The notes under the pieces were generated by a model. The model was not told where the DNA came from. It was given only the letters and a program-made list of their open reading frames with translations, and searched no databases. A stretch of 64,000 bases of DNA from Terriglobia bacterium (GTDB taxonomy: Bacteria > Acidobacteriota > Terriglobia > Acidiferrales > UBA7541): the NCBI GenBank assembly GCA_020073375.1, contig JAIQFG010000008.1:28238-92237 (forward strand), read 5' to 3'. Position numbers and translations under genes: made by a program. This document shows, piece by piece, positions 44,455-53,757 of the stretch. How positions within the stretch are numbered: position 1 is the first letter of the stretch; each line of letters opens with the position of its first letter.

Positions 44455-45186
44455 TCAGTGCGGGAAAAGTTCCAGTCCCATCGGTCTTCCGGGTGGCAGC
44501 GGGGTTCTCGCCACATTCATCACGTAGCCGAGCGTGGTGTAATACCCGCAAAGTGCGGTGATGTCGATGACGCCCTGCTCGCCAAATCGCTTCACGATGG
44601 GGGCGTAGGTGGCGTCGCACACGCTCTGGTGCTCGCGGATTTCGGAGACGAACTGGTAGACGATTTCCTCGTCCGCGGTCATGCCCGTTGGACGGCGTCC
44701 TTGGGCGATCGCCGTGATCGTTTCCTCTTTCACTCCTGCTTTTCGCGCAAGATCGATGTGGGAATCCCACTCGAACTGCTGCGTCATGTGGCGCGCCATT
44801 TGCAGGATGATGAATTCGCTGATGTTCGGGCCGAGCTTGGTGTTGTAGCGCAGGTATTCGCCCACTTTTTGCAGGCGGTTCATTAAATCGGGGCTGCGCA
44901 TCAACGGGATGAACGGGCCGACCACGGCTTTGCGCGGGCCGGACATGATCTCCGCGGCCGCTTCCTTTTGCGCGTCCGTCATTTTATCGGCGGGGATCGG
45001 CGGCATGCGGTCCTGCGCCATGTCGGCGGCCGCGGCTTCGGCGGGCGCGCCCAGGCCGAGCAGGGAAGACCCCGCCAAGGTCGCGGCCCCGGCGACGAGC
45101 AGGTCGCGGCGGTCCACCATCGTTTTTGCGTTCGGGTTCGCTTTCGAGTTGGTGTTCGCGTTCGGTTGATCGTCTCGTTCTTCCAC
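44455..45186 (-). CDS. Carboxymuconolactone-decarboxylase-fold protein with Tat-like signal
   Basis: A 243-residue protein. The N-terminus has a long polar segment (Asn/Lys-rich) then D-R-R-D-L-L-V-A-G-A-A-T-L-A-G, a twin-arginine-type signal. The mature part is a CMD/AhpD-like helical domain with P-L-M-R-S-P-D-L, Q-M-A-R-H-M-T-Q-Q-F-E-W-D-S-H and an alpha helical C-terminus; the AhpD C-x-x-C pair is absent. GTG start at 45186 has AAAGG 8 nt upstream; the ATG 22 codons later lacks one. The longer open frame to 45429 shows no domain support. Confidence 0.75.
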   Translation of the reverse strand: MEERDDQPNANTNSKANPNAKTMVDRRDLLVAGAATLAGSSLLGLGAPAEAAAADMAQDRMPPIPADKMTDAQKEAAAEIMSGPRKAVVGPFIPLMRSPDLMNRLQKVGEYLRYNTKLGPNISEFIILQMARHMTQQFEWDSHIDLARKAGVKEETITAIAQGRRPTGMTADEEIVYQFVSEIREHQSVCDATYAPIVKRFGEQGVIDITALCGYYTTLGYVMNVARTPLPPGRPMGLELFPH

Positions 45187-45450
45187 GGCAGTCACCTTTT
45201 CCCAGTTGGCGTTTTGTAGCGGAGGAGCTATCGCCCCGGTTGATCTGCGGACATTATATGCGGTGATTTTGCGAATTCCAATTTCAAAGTTCAGAAGACA
45301 AAATCGAATCTCAAATTTGAAACAGAACTCGAAATGAGGATCACGAGCGGCAGCGGCATTGCGATAACAATTCCGTTTTTGGGTGAAACGCCACGTGCGA
45401 GGGTCGCTTCCATCAGGCAAGGATCGCACGGAAGGGACGCAAGAGAATCG

Positions 45451-46503
45451 TTATTGGATTTCATTCTTCACATACTTTTTCAAATTTCGAGGCCCGACCT
45501 CGGCGCCGTAGACGTTGCCGGCGTCATCGGCCGCGACGCCTTCGGCCGCGGTTCCGTTGGTCGGATCGAGTCCCTCGGCCGGCACCGGCACCGGATCAGG
45601 AATGAAGGCCGTGACCTTGCCGTCCTTGACGCTTCCAATGCGGATGCCTCGATGAAAGCCGGGATTGCGCGAATTGTTGGATTCGGAGTCGGCGACATAG
45701 AGAATGTCATGCCTGTCGATGAACACCCCGCTGGGGCGGCCGAATTGCCGCCACTGGTCCAGGAATTTTCCGTCCTGGTCGAAGATTTGCACGCGATTGT
45801 TTCCGCGATCGGCAACGAACAACCGTCCTTTGGAATCCATTGCCAGCGAGTGGGGATTGTTGAACTCGCCTGGCGCGCTTCCTTGTTTTCCCCACGCCTT
45901 GATGAATTTTCCTTGCGCTGAAAATTTCACGATGCGCGCGTTCGAGTCTGGGCCGTGGCCGTCCGCCACAAAAATGTCGCCGTTGGGCGCGACCAGCACG
46001 TTGCTCGGCTTGTTAAACGTGTCCAGGCCGTCCCCGGCGACTCCTGCCTTGCCCAGCGTGAGGAGCACTTTTCCGTCCTGGCTGAACTCAAAAACCTGGT
46101 GGCCTTTTCCCGCTTCGCCGTCGCCGTCGGTGGCCCACACGTTGCCATTTTTGTCGATCGAAAGTCCGTGGGGCCGCACAATCATACCGGCCGCGATGGT
46201 TTGCACCAGATTGCCGGAGGGATCGAATTTCATGAGCGGTGCGAGGCCGGATTTGGCGCAGGAGGTTCCACCGCACCGTTCGGCCACCCAGATACTTTTT
46301 CCATCGCGGTCGATTCTCACGCTGATCACCTGGCCCCAGGTCCTGCCGGCGGGGAGCTTTGCCCAGTTCTCGACGGTACGGTAGGGGTTGGGCGCGGAGT
46401 TGGGATCGGATGCGGTCTGTGCGTTTGTTTTCGCGGCGAAAATTCCGGCAATCAATGCTGCGAGAATTCCTGCTGCGAAGCGGATTTGGTACCTCTGCGA
46501 CAT
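45451..46503 (-). CDS. Exported NHL-repeat propeller protein
   Basis: A 350-residue protein with signal peptide (cut near N-A-Q) and six-bladed NHL-type repeats: H-G-L-S-I-D-K-N-G-N-V-W-A-T-D, P-S-N-V-L-V-A-P-N-G-D-I-F-V-A-D-G, N-N-P-H-S-L-A-M-D-S-K-G-R-L-F-V-A-D-R and P-S-G-V-F-I-D-R-H-D-I-L-Y-V-A-D-S. Related to the propeller of peptidylglycine amidating lyase, but the role in bacteria is unclear. GGAGGGCCC precedes the ATG. Confidence 0.85.
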   Translation of the reverse strand: MSQRYQIRFAAGILAALIAGIFAAKTNAQTASDPNSAPNPYRTVENWAKLPAGRTWGQVISVRIDRDGKSIWVAERCGGTSCAKSGLAPLMKFDPSGNLVQTIAAGMIVRPHGLSIDKNGNVWATDGDGEAGKGHQVFEFSQDGKVLLTLGKAGVAGDGLDTFNKPSNVLVAPNGDIFVADGHGPDSNARIVKFSAQGKFIKAWGKQGSAPGEFNNPHSLAMDSKGRLFVADRGNNRVQIFDQDGKFLDQWRQFGRPSGVFIDRHDILYVADSESNNSRNPGFHRGIRIGSVKDGKVTAFIPDPVPVPAEGLDPTNGTAAEGVAADDAGNVYGAEVGPRNLKKYVKNEIQ

Positions 46504-46531
46504 GGGCCCTCCGGCCGCGTGGAAGGAATAA

Positions 46532-46608
46532 GCAGGACAGGCTTCAGCCTGTCGGTTTGGTTATGTGAAACGGATGAAAAAACCGACAGGCTTGAAGCCT
46601 GTCCTACT
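46532..46608. repeat. Long-palindrome repeat, copy B
   Basis: Arms of about 27 bp with ends GCAGGACAG and CTGTCCTACT as in copies A and C, but a different inner sequence (GCTTCAGCCTGTCGG) and centre. It sits between the NHL gene start and the VOC gene stop, in a gap of only 114 bp. Confidence 0.8.
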
Positions 46609-46617
46609 GAATGCACA

Positions 46618-47448
46618 TCAGTTTCCAGCGGGCGCCAGGCCTTGCGTCAGTTCGATGCGCGTGCCCCAGGGGTCGGTCAGGTAAGCTACCTTGGCCGCGC
46701 TGTTGGGAATTGCGCGGATGGCTTCGTCGAGCTTGATTCCTTGGGCATCCAGTTTTTTGGCGAACGCTTCCAGGTCTTTCACCTCGAACCCGATGTGATC
46801 GAGCGAGCGGCCCTTGGTGGGCGCCAGTCCGGGTTTGCCCGGCGAAAAAGAAAGGTTCGTTCCCGGAATGTCGTCGCAATCGATCAGGCCCGGCGAAGAC
46901 TGGCGCTGGCGCTGCCCGGGAATGCCGCCGAAGATTTTCGCGTACCAGGCCTGCATCCCGGGGATATCCACGGGGTAGAAATGGATATGATTCATGGCCA
47001 CCGGGGTCGCCAGCGACGGATCGCCAAAAAATTCCACGCGAATGCCGTCGGGTCCGTGCACGTATCCCTGGTTGGGGTTTCCGGTCTGCTCGATCTCAAC
47101 TTTGTCCGTTTTCCATTTCGCAAGGGTCGCGGGCAAGTCTTTCCACGCAAAACCGAAATGATCGACGATGGAGCCCGCCGGGGGAGCCGCGGGATCGGCC
47201 TTGCGCAACATGATGTAGACGCCGGGAAACTGGATCAGCATGAGCGGCCCGTTCTGCACGACGGTGCCGCCCATCGTCGCGGTCCAGAACTGTTTCTGCG
47301 CGTCGACGTCCTTCACGAACAGGTGGATGTGCCCCATGGTGACGCCTGCGGCGTTCGTAGGCGCAAGCTGCGCGCTTGCGGGGAGGGCCGCAAAGGCGGC
47401 GGCGAGCAGGACGAGCAGGGAAGCGAGTTTCGTCACGGCATTTTTCAT
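46618..47448 (-). CDS. Exported two-domain VOC (glyoxalase-fold) protein
   Basis: A 276-residue protein with a signal peptide (L-L-V-L-L-A-A-A-F-A-A-L-P-A-S-A-Q) and two vicinal-oxygen-chelate domains: one beginning M-G-H-I-H-L-F-V-K-D-V and a second beginning N-H-I-H-F-Y-P-V-D-I, with the later D-H-I-G-F-E-V-K-D-L-E and E-L-T-Q-G-L supplying candidate metal ligands. A secreted VOC protein is unusual among glyoxalase relatives but recurrent in this phylum. The start with AAGAG upstream excludes a 21-codon extension. Confidence 0.8.
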   Translation of the reverse strand: MKNAVTKLASLLVLLAAAFAALPASAQLAPTNAAGVTMGHIHLFVKDVDAQKQFWTATMGGTVVQNGPLMLIQFPGVYIMLRKADPAAPPAGSIVDHFGFAWKDLPATLAKWKTDKVEIEQTGNPNQGYVHGPDGIRVEFFGDPSLATPVAMNHIHFYPVDIPGMQAWYAKIFGGIPGQRQRQSSPGLIDCDDIPGTNLSFSPGKPGLAPTKGRSLDHIGFEVKDLEAFAKKLDAQGIKLDEAIRAIPNSAAKVAYLTDPWGTRIELTQGLAPAGN

Positions 47449-47542
47449 TTGGATTTTCTCTTCGCGGTTCAGGATGGGCCGCAAGATACATCGAACGGCG
47501 CAGGAATGCAATTTTTCTGCGTCATAGTGGCGGAGGGTTTAT

Positions 47543-47624
47543 GCAGGACAGACACTCTTGTCTGTCCGGTTTGGATTTGCATTCGCGTTCACCAAAACCG
47601 GACAGACAAGAGTGTCTGTCCTAC
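47543..47624. repeat. Long-palindrome repeat, copy C
   Basis: A near-perfect 30-bp inverted repeat (47543-47572 and 47595-47624) with ends GCAGGACAG and CTGTCCTAC. It is homologous to copy A through arms and centre. It lies between the VOC gene start and the receptor gene stop. Confidence 0.88.
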
Positions 47625-47659
47625 AACGCCCCGATCATGCGTTGGATTGCGGCGGCTTG

Positions 47660-50600
47660 CTAGAACTCAAGCCGGACGGACAATTGCGCCTGGCGGGGAT
47701 CGCCAACTCCCACGCGCAGGAAGCCGTTGAAATCGAACAGCGCCGGTGAACTGAGCGGGTTCACATTGTTTGCGTTGTTGAACAGGTTGAAGATTTCCAG
47801 CTTCGGCGACAGGGTCATGCGATCGGTCAGGTGAAACGCGCGATCCAGAGCCAGGTCGAAGGAGAAGAATTGGTTGTCCTTTCGCAGGTGATTGCGCCCG
47901 CAATCGGTCCCGTTGACGAAGCGGGTTCTGGAATTGTTGATGCTGCACGCCGGCCCCGTGCCGGTCCCGTTCACGTTGTCTGTAATAGGCTGCGCGGAGT
48001 GGGCCTGCATGCGGATGTCTCCGTTGAAGCCGAAAGGCAGCTTCGCGAAAGTGTAGAAGTTGAAGCGATTGCGTTGGTCGCGGTCCGACGGCGAATATTC
48101 CGCTTTCAGATTGTAAAAATTCGCGTAACGGAAAGTGAAGGGATCGCGCTCGTTCGAGTCATCGTCCCAATCCTGCGAATAGGTGTAGTTGGCTTCCATT
48201 TGCAATTTCGTGGAGTAGTGCGCTTTTACTCCAAACGTGACTCCCCGATAGAGAGAACGCGCGTCGCTGGTTGTATTGGTGATGCTGCCGAGATTGGGGA
48301 ATTTGGCAGTGCCGGTGTAATTCACTGTGTCACTGTTCAGGGTGGCAGGAATCGAAGCCGCGGTGAGCGCGCTGTTGGGGTCCTCGAAGCGGGTCAGGTG
48401 CACTCCCATGCTCCAGTCGAAATCCGCGTATGCTGATACGAATTGCCCCAGTTGCTGCTCATATGCGACGTTCACCGCGTAAATCTTGGGGTTGGCATAA
48501 TTTTTGTCAAATACGGTGACGCCCGGCTGGAACGGGAAAGTTCCCGGAGCCAGAAGCGGAATCGGCACCGTGGCCGGGTAGGTGGGTGGCGCGCCGCCTG
48601 TCGCTGTGTTAAAAAAATTGCACGTGGGACTGTTGACGCAACTCGATGCGAAGATGGATTGCTGTTGTACACCGTTAGTTGTGATGGCGCCCACTTGAGT
48701 CAACATGTTCTGCCGGGCGTTGAATATGCCCCAACTCGCGCGGAGCGCCGATTTTCCGTTTCCACGAACGTCCCAGGCGAAACCGACGCGAGGCTGGAAC
48801 ATTTTCTTCTGATTGGGCAGTAACCCTGTGGAAGGAAACAACGGATTCGAGAGGTTCGATCCATACGCTGTCTTGGAAGGGGCCAGAGTGGGATCGGGGA
48901 AAATCTGCGCTTCCCAGCGCAGGCCGTAGTTCAGCGTCAAAGTGTTGGTAACCTTCCAGGTATCCTGAAGGAACAACGCATATTCGTTGTTTGCAATCGA
49001 CGAAAAGCCGGAAGAGTCGAGCGATTCTCCCGCCGTAGTCGGGCCGTGTTGGAGGTAGAAAAGCAGCGGTCCTCCCGTGGCCAGCGACGCATCCGGGCAT
49101 GTGGCGGTTGCAACACCGCCGACCAAGGGCCGTGTGAGAAGAGACTGATCCGTGAAGACTCCACTGGCGCACTCCTCGGCTGTCGGGCCGAACCCCACTC
49201 CCAGCGAAGCAGGCGACGCGTAATGCAAGAAGCCGACCGGGCTGTCAAACAGGTACCGGCCCGTGAAGAATCCGCGAAACACCTGAGTGTTCACGCTATG
49301 CAGCCACTCTCCGCCAAATTTGATGGTATGCGCGCCATGGATCACGGAGAAATTGTCACGCAGGTCCGTGTGCCAGAACACTTCATCGACTCCCGGCTCC
49401 AGGAAGAAGGGTTGGCCGAAGCGGAACGAAGGAGCAAAGCCGATTCCCGTATCCGGGACGCTCGAAGGACTGATCGCCCCGCGCGGCCGATTTTCGCGCG
49501 AGTATGTGAAGTGCGCCTCATTCAGCTTCGTGGGAGATACGGTGGAAAACCAGTTGGTGTTGAAGGACTGAATTTTCGCGGGACCTTCGATCCCGTTCGC
49601 CGTAGTTCCATAGGTCGGCACGTCGAATGTCTGATTTGAATTTTTCGACCAGTCAAAATTGTAGGAAGCGGAGATCTGGTTTTTCGCGCTCAGGTTATAG
49701 TCCCCGCGACCGAAGATGGCCGCGTTTCGGACCAGGTGGTTGACCGGCAGGCTATTGTCCTGGTTGAACGTTGTCTTCATGAAGTTCAGCAGCACGAGCC
49801 GCTGGCAATCCGCACTGGCGCCAATCTGCGCATCAGTGATGTTGCTATGAAATACCGGGTTGGCCACAGGGCACGCTGTTCCGAGCGGAGCGCTCAGGTT
49901 GGCGCGGTTCAAATCCTCCAGCACGCCTTCGCCGCTTCCGAAGAAGAACAGCTTGTCCTTGACGATCGGTCCTCCGAGGGTCGCGCCGATTTGTTCGCGC
50001 TTGAAACCATCCAGGGGTTTTCCGTCGGATGTGGAGGAGGCCAAGGCCTCCAATCGTTGATAGTAAAAAGCGCTGCCGTGCACGTCGTTCGTTCCCGATT
50101 TGGTGATGACGTTCACGACGCCGCCGGCCGTTCGCCCGAATTCCGCGTTCGCGCCGCTCGCCACGACCTGAAATTCCTTCACCGCATCGAGGGTGATGTC
50201 GATCGCTGCGCGCTGGCCGCCCATCTGTTCGCCGAAGAAGCCGTTGTTGTAGTCGCCGCCGTCCAGGCTGATGTTGTTGAAGATGCCGCGCTGCCCGTTG
50301 AAATTGATTTCGTCGCCGTCAGGACCCTGCACGACGCTGACGCCGGGTGTGAGCGTCAGCAGGTCCTCGAATTTCCTGCCCAGGATCGGCGTTTCGCTGA
50401 CGGCCACCTCATTGAGGGTGGAGGTGGAGGAGGTGCTCACGGTGTCGACCAGTTCCGGGGTCGCGGTCACCTCGATTCTTTCCTGCGCGGAGGATACTTT
50501 CATGGTCACCGGAAGGGACATGGCCTGGCCCACGGTGAGCATGGCGCCGGTCTGCACGATGGTGGCAAATCCCGCTTTCGATACGGTGACGGTGTAGGTC

Positions 50601-50833
50601 CCAGGGGGAAGAGAGAGGAACACAAATCTGCCGTCCGAGTCGCTGGTTACGGTTCTGGAAAAGTTGGTGTCGGAGTTTTTGGCCTCGACGCTGGCGTCGG
50701 GAACGGTGCCGCCTTTTTCATCCAGAATCGTACCCTGAATGCTTCCCGTGGTGATTTGCGCTTGTCCCCAGATTTTTCCAATCATGCCCAGGCAGGAAAA
50801 CAAAACCACCAATGCAATAGCCAATCTACGCAT
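47660..50833 (-). CDS. Oar-like TonB-dependent receptor
   Basis: A 1057-residue outer-membrane protein. Signal peptide (1-23), a carboxypeptidase-regulatory-like beta domain at 28-110 (G-S-I-Q-G-T-I-L-D-E-K-G-G-T-V-P-D-A-S-V and P-P-G-T-Y-T-V-T-V), plug domain around 120-240 (I-L-G-R-K-F-E-D-L-L-T-L-T-P-G-V, G-R-T-A-G-G-V-V-N-V-I-T-K-S-G-T-N) and a large barrel ending Q-L-S-V-R-L-E-F. This type is greatly expanded in Acidobacteriota and is thought to import peptides or glycans. No partner SusD gene is adjacent. GAGGGGGG precedes the ATG. Confidence 0.95.
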   Translation of the reverse strand: MRRLAIALVVLFSCLGMIGKIWGQAQITTGSIQGTILDEKGGTVPDASVEAKNSDTNFSRTVTSDSDGRFVFLSLPPGTYTVTVSKAGFATIVQTGAMLTVGQAMSLPVTMKVSSAQERIEVTATPELVDTVSTSSTSTLNEVAVSETPILGRKFEDLLTLTPGVSVVQGPDGDEINFNGQRGIFNNISLDGGDYNNGFFGEQMGGQRAAIDITLDAVKEFQVVASGANAEFGRTAGGVVNVITKSGTNDVHGSAFYYQRLEALASSTSDGKPLDGFKREQIGATLGGPIVKDKLFFFGSGEGVLEDLNRANLSAPLGTACPVANPVFHSNITDAQIGASADCQRLVLLNFMKTTFNQDNSLPVNHLVRNAAIFGRGDYNLSAKNQISASYNFDWSKNSNQTFDVPTYGTTANGIEGPAKIQSFNTNWFSTVSPTKLNEAHFTYSRENRPRGAISPSSVPDTGIGFAPSFRFGQPFFLEPGVDEVFWHTDLRDNFSVIHGAHTIKFGGEWLHSVNTQVFRGFFTGRYLFDSPVGFLHYASPASLGVGFGPTAEECASGVFTDQSLLTRPLVGGVATATCPDASLATGGPLLFYLQHGPTTAGESLDSSGFSSIANNEYALFLQDTWKVTNTLTLNYGLRWEAQIFPDPTLAPSKTAYGSNLSNPLFPSTGLLPNQKKMFQPRVGFAWDVRGNGKSALRASWGIFNARQNMLTQVGAITTNGVQQQSIFASSCVNSPTCNFFNTATGGAPPTYPATVPIPLLAPGTFPFQPGVTVFDKNYANPKIYAVNVAYEQQLGQFVSAYADFDWSMGVHLTRFEDPNSALTAASIPATLNSDTVNYTGTAKFPNLGSITNTTSDARSLYRGVTFGVKAHYSTKLQMEANYTYSQDWDDDSNERDPFTFRYANFYNLKAEYSPSDRDQRNRFNFYTFAKLPFGFNGDIRMQAHSAQPITDNVNGTGTGPACSINNSRTRFVNGTDCGRNHLRKDNQFFSFDLALDRAFHLTDRMTLSPKLEIFNLFNNANNVNPLSSPALFDFNGFLRVGVGDPRQAQLSVRLEF

Positions 50834-50984
50834 GAAACACCCCCCTCAGTTTGTCTCAATCTGGAATTTCCCCGACGATCTCGAAAACTGCTGGGGGCAA
50901 CTATATCGCTTAAATGGCGCGACGGATATCTTTACATTTGAGCGGTCTGGTGGCGGGGCGCGACGCCGTTCGCCGCGCCATCCC

Positions 50985-51905
50985 TTACTCGGTGACCATG
51001 GTGGGAACCACGGCGTCGGCGGCCACCTTCCACTGGCCATTCTGCTTCACGAACACCAGCAACCCGCGGTGCGGCGTGCTTTCCAGCTTGCCGTTGGCGT
51101 CCATGATTTTCCGAATTCGGCGATCCGCCGCCAGCGCCACGTCTCCGTACACGGACATCAGCTTGAACTGGTCGGCGAAAAGGCCCTCGCCCGGCTTGAA
51201 ATTGAGATGCGCCACGCGCACCAGCGCCGCCGGCTTGGTCAGAATCACGGTTGGGTTCCATCCGATAATTTCAATCCATTTCTCGGCGTACATCTGTTTC
51301 AAATAGTCGATCTTCGCGGTACGCACCGCGTCCATCCACTTCTGATCGATATCCGCCAGTTCCTTCTCTAATTTTTCGTCGGGACTTTTTGTGCTGCGGG
51401 CGCCGCTGGTCTTCGCGCTGGCTTCAGTGGGCGGGATGATCGGAACCAGAGCCGCCGCGGCCGGCCGCCATTCGCCATTCTGCTTGACGAACACGCGCAG
51501 GCAATGGCTGCCCGAGGTGAACGCCATTTTTCCGCCGGCGACCGGAGACTGAAAATCGGTGTGGTCGGTGCCGATCGCGACGTCCCCGTACACGGTGACC
51601 AGCCGGAAATCGGCGGGGAACGGATGGACGGCGTGGAGCGGATCCATGGCCGATTGCGATGCCACCATCTCTTCCTTGTTGCGAATCGTTCCCGCGGACT
51701 GCACCTCGTAAAATCCGGGCACCCAATACTCGGCCCTGGATTTCACGCATTCCGGGTAAGGCTTTTCGTACGGCCCGGTGCACAGCCAATGCTGTTCCAC
51801 GTCCCACAGCGTGTTTTCCAAATTCGCCTGCTTTGCTTCCTGAGCGGCAGCCAGCGCCGGCATGGCCAGCAGTACGGCCACGATCAGTACACGGATCTTC
51901 GTCAT
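50985..51905 (-). CDS. Exported NTF2-like (DUF4440-type) double-domain protein
   Basis: A 306-residue protein with a signal peptide (M-P-A-L-A-A-A-Q) and two copies of an NTF2-like fold: residues about 25-160 and 180-306, each with a W-x-x-A/E start and closing L-R/L-V-F-V-K-Q-N-G-x-W-R/K-x-A-A. Family members are SnoaL/DUF4440-type binding proteins or enzymes of unknown role. CAGGAGAACGCG precedes the ATG. It lies 152 bp upstream of the receptor gene on the same strand. Confidence 0.78.
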   Translation of the reverse strand: MTKIRVLIVAVLLAMPALAAAQEAKQANLENTLWDVEQHWLCTGPYEKPYPECVKSRAEYWVPGFYEVQSAGTIRNKEEMVASQSAMDPLHAVHPFPADFRLVTVYGDVAIGTDHTDFQSPVAGGKMAFTSGSHCLRVFVKQNGEWRPAAAALVPIIPPTEASAKTSGARSTKSPDEKLEKELADIDQKWMDAVRTAKIDYLKQMYAEKWIEIIGWNPTVILTKPAALVRVAHLNFKPGEGLFADQFKLMSVYGDVALAADRRIRKIMDANGKLESTPHRGLLVFVKQNGQWKVAADAVVPTMVTE

Positions 51906-52019
51906 CGCGTTCTCCTGAATGAATTAAATTCTATGCTGCATATCATAGACCAGTCCGCCGGCGCAACGAACGCGAAGTTGCCGGGATTCCGCCCGGCGGA
52001 TAATCCTGTCAGGGAGATT

Positions 52020-52096
52020 TGGGGTGAGCGACGGGGTTTGAACCCGCGACCCTCGGTGCCACAGACCGATGCTCTACCAGCTGAGCTACGCTCACC
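52020..52096 (-). tRNA. tRNA-His (anticodon GTG)
   Basis: Reverse complement folds as a cloverleaf: acceptor GTGAGCG/CGCTCAC, an extra G-1 opposite discriminator C73 as required by bacterial tRNA-His, anticodon stem TCGGT/ACCGA around CTGTGGC (GTG), T-arm with GGTTCAAACCCC, and encoded CCA (complement of 52020-52022). Confidence 0.97.
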
Positions 52097-52322
52097 ACGG
52101 TTGAAGTACGACTAGTTTAGGCTACATTGTGTCCGCAGTAAAGCGGGGCTTCATGGGGCTGCGGGGCTTCAAATTCGGCGGCCACTTCGGATGCTGTCTT
52201 GTGGGGCACGGTGAAGGATGGGCTTTTCCGCACTCCTTGCATGGCTTCGATTCAAAATGCTTCCGGGCAAACAGCCGTGCCCGCATCGGGTAAGCTTATC
52301 TTTATTCCGGCAACAAACAATT

Positions 52323-52352
52323 TTGAGAATTTAACCCTCGCCGATGTAGTAT
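52323..52352 (+). promoter_or_regulatory. Candidate sigma-70 promoter for the MFS gene
   Basis: TTGAGA (52323-52328) and TAGTAT (52347-52352) are separated by 18 bp, about 105 bp before the MFS start. The rest of this 360-bp gap after tRNA-His contains no gene that I can support. Confidence 0.35.
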
Positions 52353-52456
52353 CCTGTGCGCTTTGTGGAGATCGCAAATAAGAGCACTATGGGAATGACT
52401 TTTCGGAAAAACATGGCGACGTTCAGACAGTCAATCCTGGCGCGACGGGGCCGCAC

Positions 52457-53674
52457 ATGAGCGTTTTGCAGAGTTCTCCTACTTCCAGTGCGGCGGCACC
52501 GTCCGGGTTGTCGGACCGCGCGCAGTGGGTGGCCACGATTTGCGGATGCATCGTGGCGTTCGCCTACTCGGCTAATTACACCAACCATGCCCCGCTGGCG
52601 CCGGCTCTGATGCGTCAGTTCGGATTCAACCAGGCCCTGGCAGGGTTTCTGACTACTGGGATATTCGCCACCCATGCCGCGACGCAGGTTCCGGGCGGAA
52701 ATATCGTGGACCGCTTCGGCGCAAAGCGCGTGCTCTTGTTCGCGCTGGCGATCGTTGCGGTCGGAAATCTGGGAATGGCCTCGGCGGAAGGGTACTGGCA
52801 ATTACTGTTCTTCAAGATTTTTACCGGAATGGGAACCGGCGTCTGCTTCGTGGGAGGAGCGCGGTACATTCACGCCGCAGCGGCTGGGCGGCGGCTGAAC
52901 GTGGCGCAAGGACTTTTCGGCGGCTCCATTCAACTCGGGGCGGGATTCGTCATCCTGGCCGTGCCGCAACTCAACCGGTTCGCGGGATGGAGGGTCACGT
53001 TTCTGGTCTCGGCCGGGATGGCACTGACCGCGGGGCTGATCTGGTTTTCAGCAGCGCCGGACGTGACCTTTGCGCCGGCTCCGCCGGGGCGGCTGCACGA
53101 AATGCTGCTTGCGCCACAGCTCTGGCTGCTGGGGATCCTGCAGATGGCGACCTTCAGCCTGTCGGTGATTATCGGGTCCTGGGTCGTTGTCTTTTTGACG
53201 AAGGTCATGAAGGTGCCGGCGACGCAAGCGGGATTGATCGGATCATTGGTGCTGCTGCTTGGCATAGTTTCGCGGCCGCTCGGCGGTTATCTGCGGCACC
53301 ATATGGGCATCCGGCCGCTGCTGCTCGCAAGCCTGGTGATGATTGCCCTGGGATGCTTTGCTTTCGTGGGATCTTCAATTTCACTGGCTACGGCCCTGAC
53401 GGCCGTGGTGCTGATCGGCATGGGAGTCGGCATTCCGTATGCGGCCATGTTTTCGCGGGCAGGGGCGTTGTTTCCAGGCCGAGCCGGAGCCGCCATGGGC
53501 CTGGTCAACATGCTGGGGATTTTGATGATCCTGGCAGGCGCACCATTCGTCGGACACTTGGCGGATTTGACCGGCACATTCCGGGCAAGCTTCGCGTTCC
53601 TTGGCGGATTCACGCTGCTGGCATGTTTGGTGATCCCGCTGATTGACCGGGACGAACCGCAAAAACCAGCCTAA
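52457..53674 (+). CDS. MFS transporter
   Basis: A 405-residue protein with 12 predicted spans. The family loop motif between TM2 and TM3 is G-G-N-I-V-D-R-F-G-A-K-R, and the second-half equivalent is S-R-P-L-G-G-Y-L-R-H-H-M-G. The protein resembles NarK/oxalate-type sugar-phosphate MFS members only loosely, so the substrate is unknown. The Shine-Dalgarno is weak (GACGGGG). It ends in a shared bidirectional terminator. Confidence 0.9.
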   Translation: MSVLQSSPTSSAAAPSGLSDRAQWVATICGCIVAFAYSANYTNHAPLAPALMRQFGFNQALAGFLTTGIFATHAATQVPGGNIVDRFGAKRVLLFALAIVAVGNLGMASAEGYWQLLFFKIFTGMGTGVCFVGGARYIHAAAAGRRLNVAQGLFGGSIQLGAGFVILAVPQLNRFAGWRVTFLVSAGMALTAGLIWFSAAPDVTFAPAPPGRLHEMLLAPQLWLLGILQMATFSLSVIIGSWVVVFLTKVMKVPATQAGLIGSLVLLLGIVSRPLGGYLRHHMGIRPLLLASLVMIALGCFAFVGSSISLATALTAVVLIGMGVGIPYAAMFSRAGALFPGRAGAAMGLVNMLGILMILAGAPFVGHLADLTGTFRASFAFLGGFTLLACLVIPLIDRDEPQKPA

Positions 53675-53689
53675 GGACCCGCTACTAGA

Positions 53690-53742
53690 AAAAAAAACGG
53701 GCATTCCGCCAGGACGCTCTTGCGGCGGGATGCCCGTTTTTC
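53690..53742. terminator. Bidirectional terminator between convergent genes
   Basis: A stem of about 18 bp, AAAAACGGGCATTCCGCC (53693-53710) paired with GGCGGGATGCCCGTTTTT (53724-53741) with one G-T wobble and a 13-nt loop, flanked by A8 and T5. It serves the MFS gene on the plus strand and the XRE gene on the minus strand. Confidence 0.92.
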
Positions 53743-53757
53743 CTCCGACTTCCGGTA

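Noticed and set aside
51504..52115. Plus-strand frame of about 200 codons ending across tRNA-His
   Set aside because: Antisense to the NTF2-like protein and reads through a tRNA; the G-L-N-P-R-P-S-V-P-Q-T-D-type end is the usual tRNA-derived artefact.
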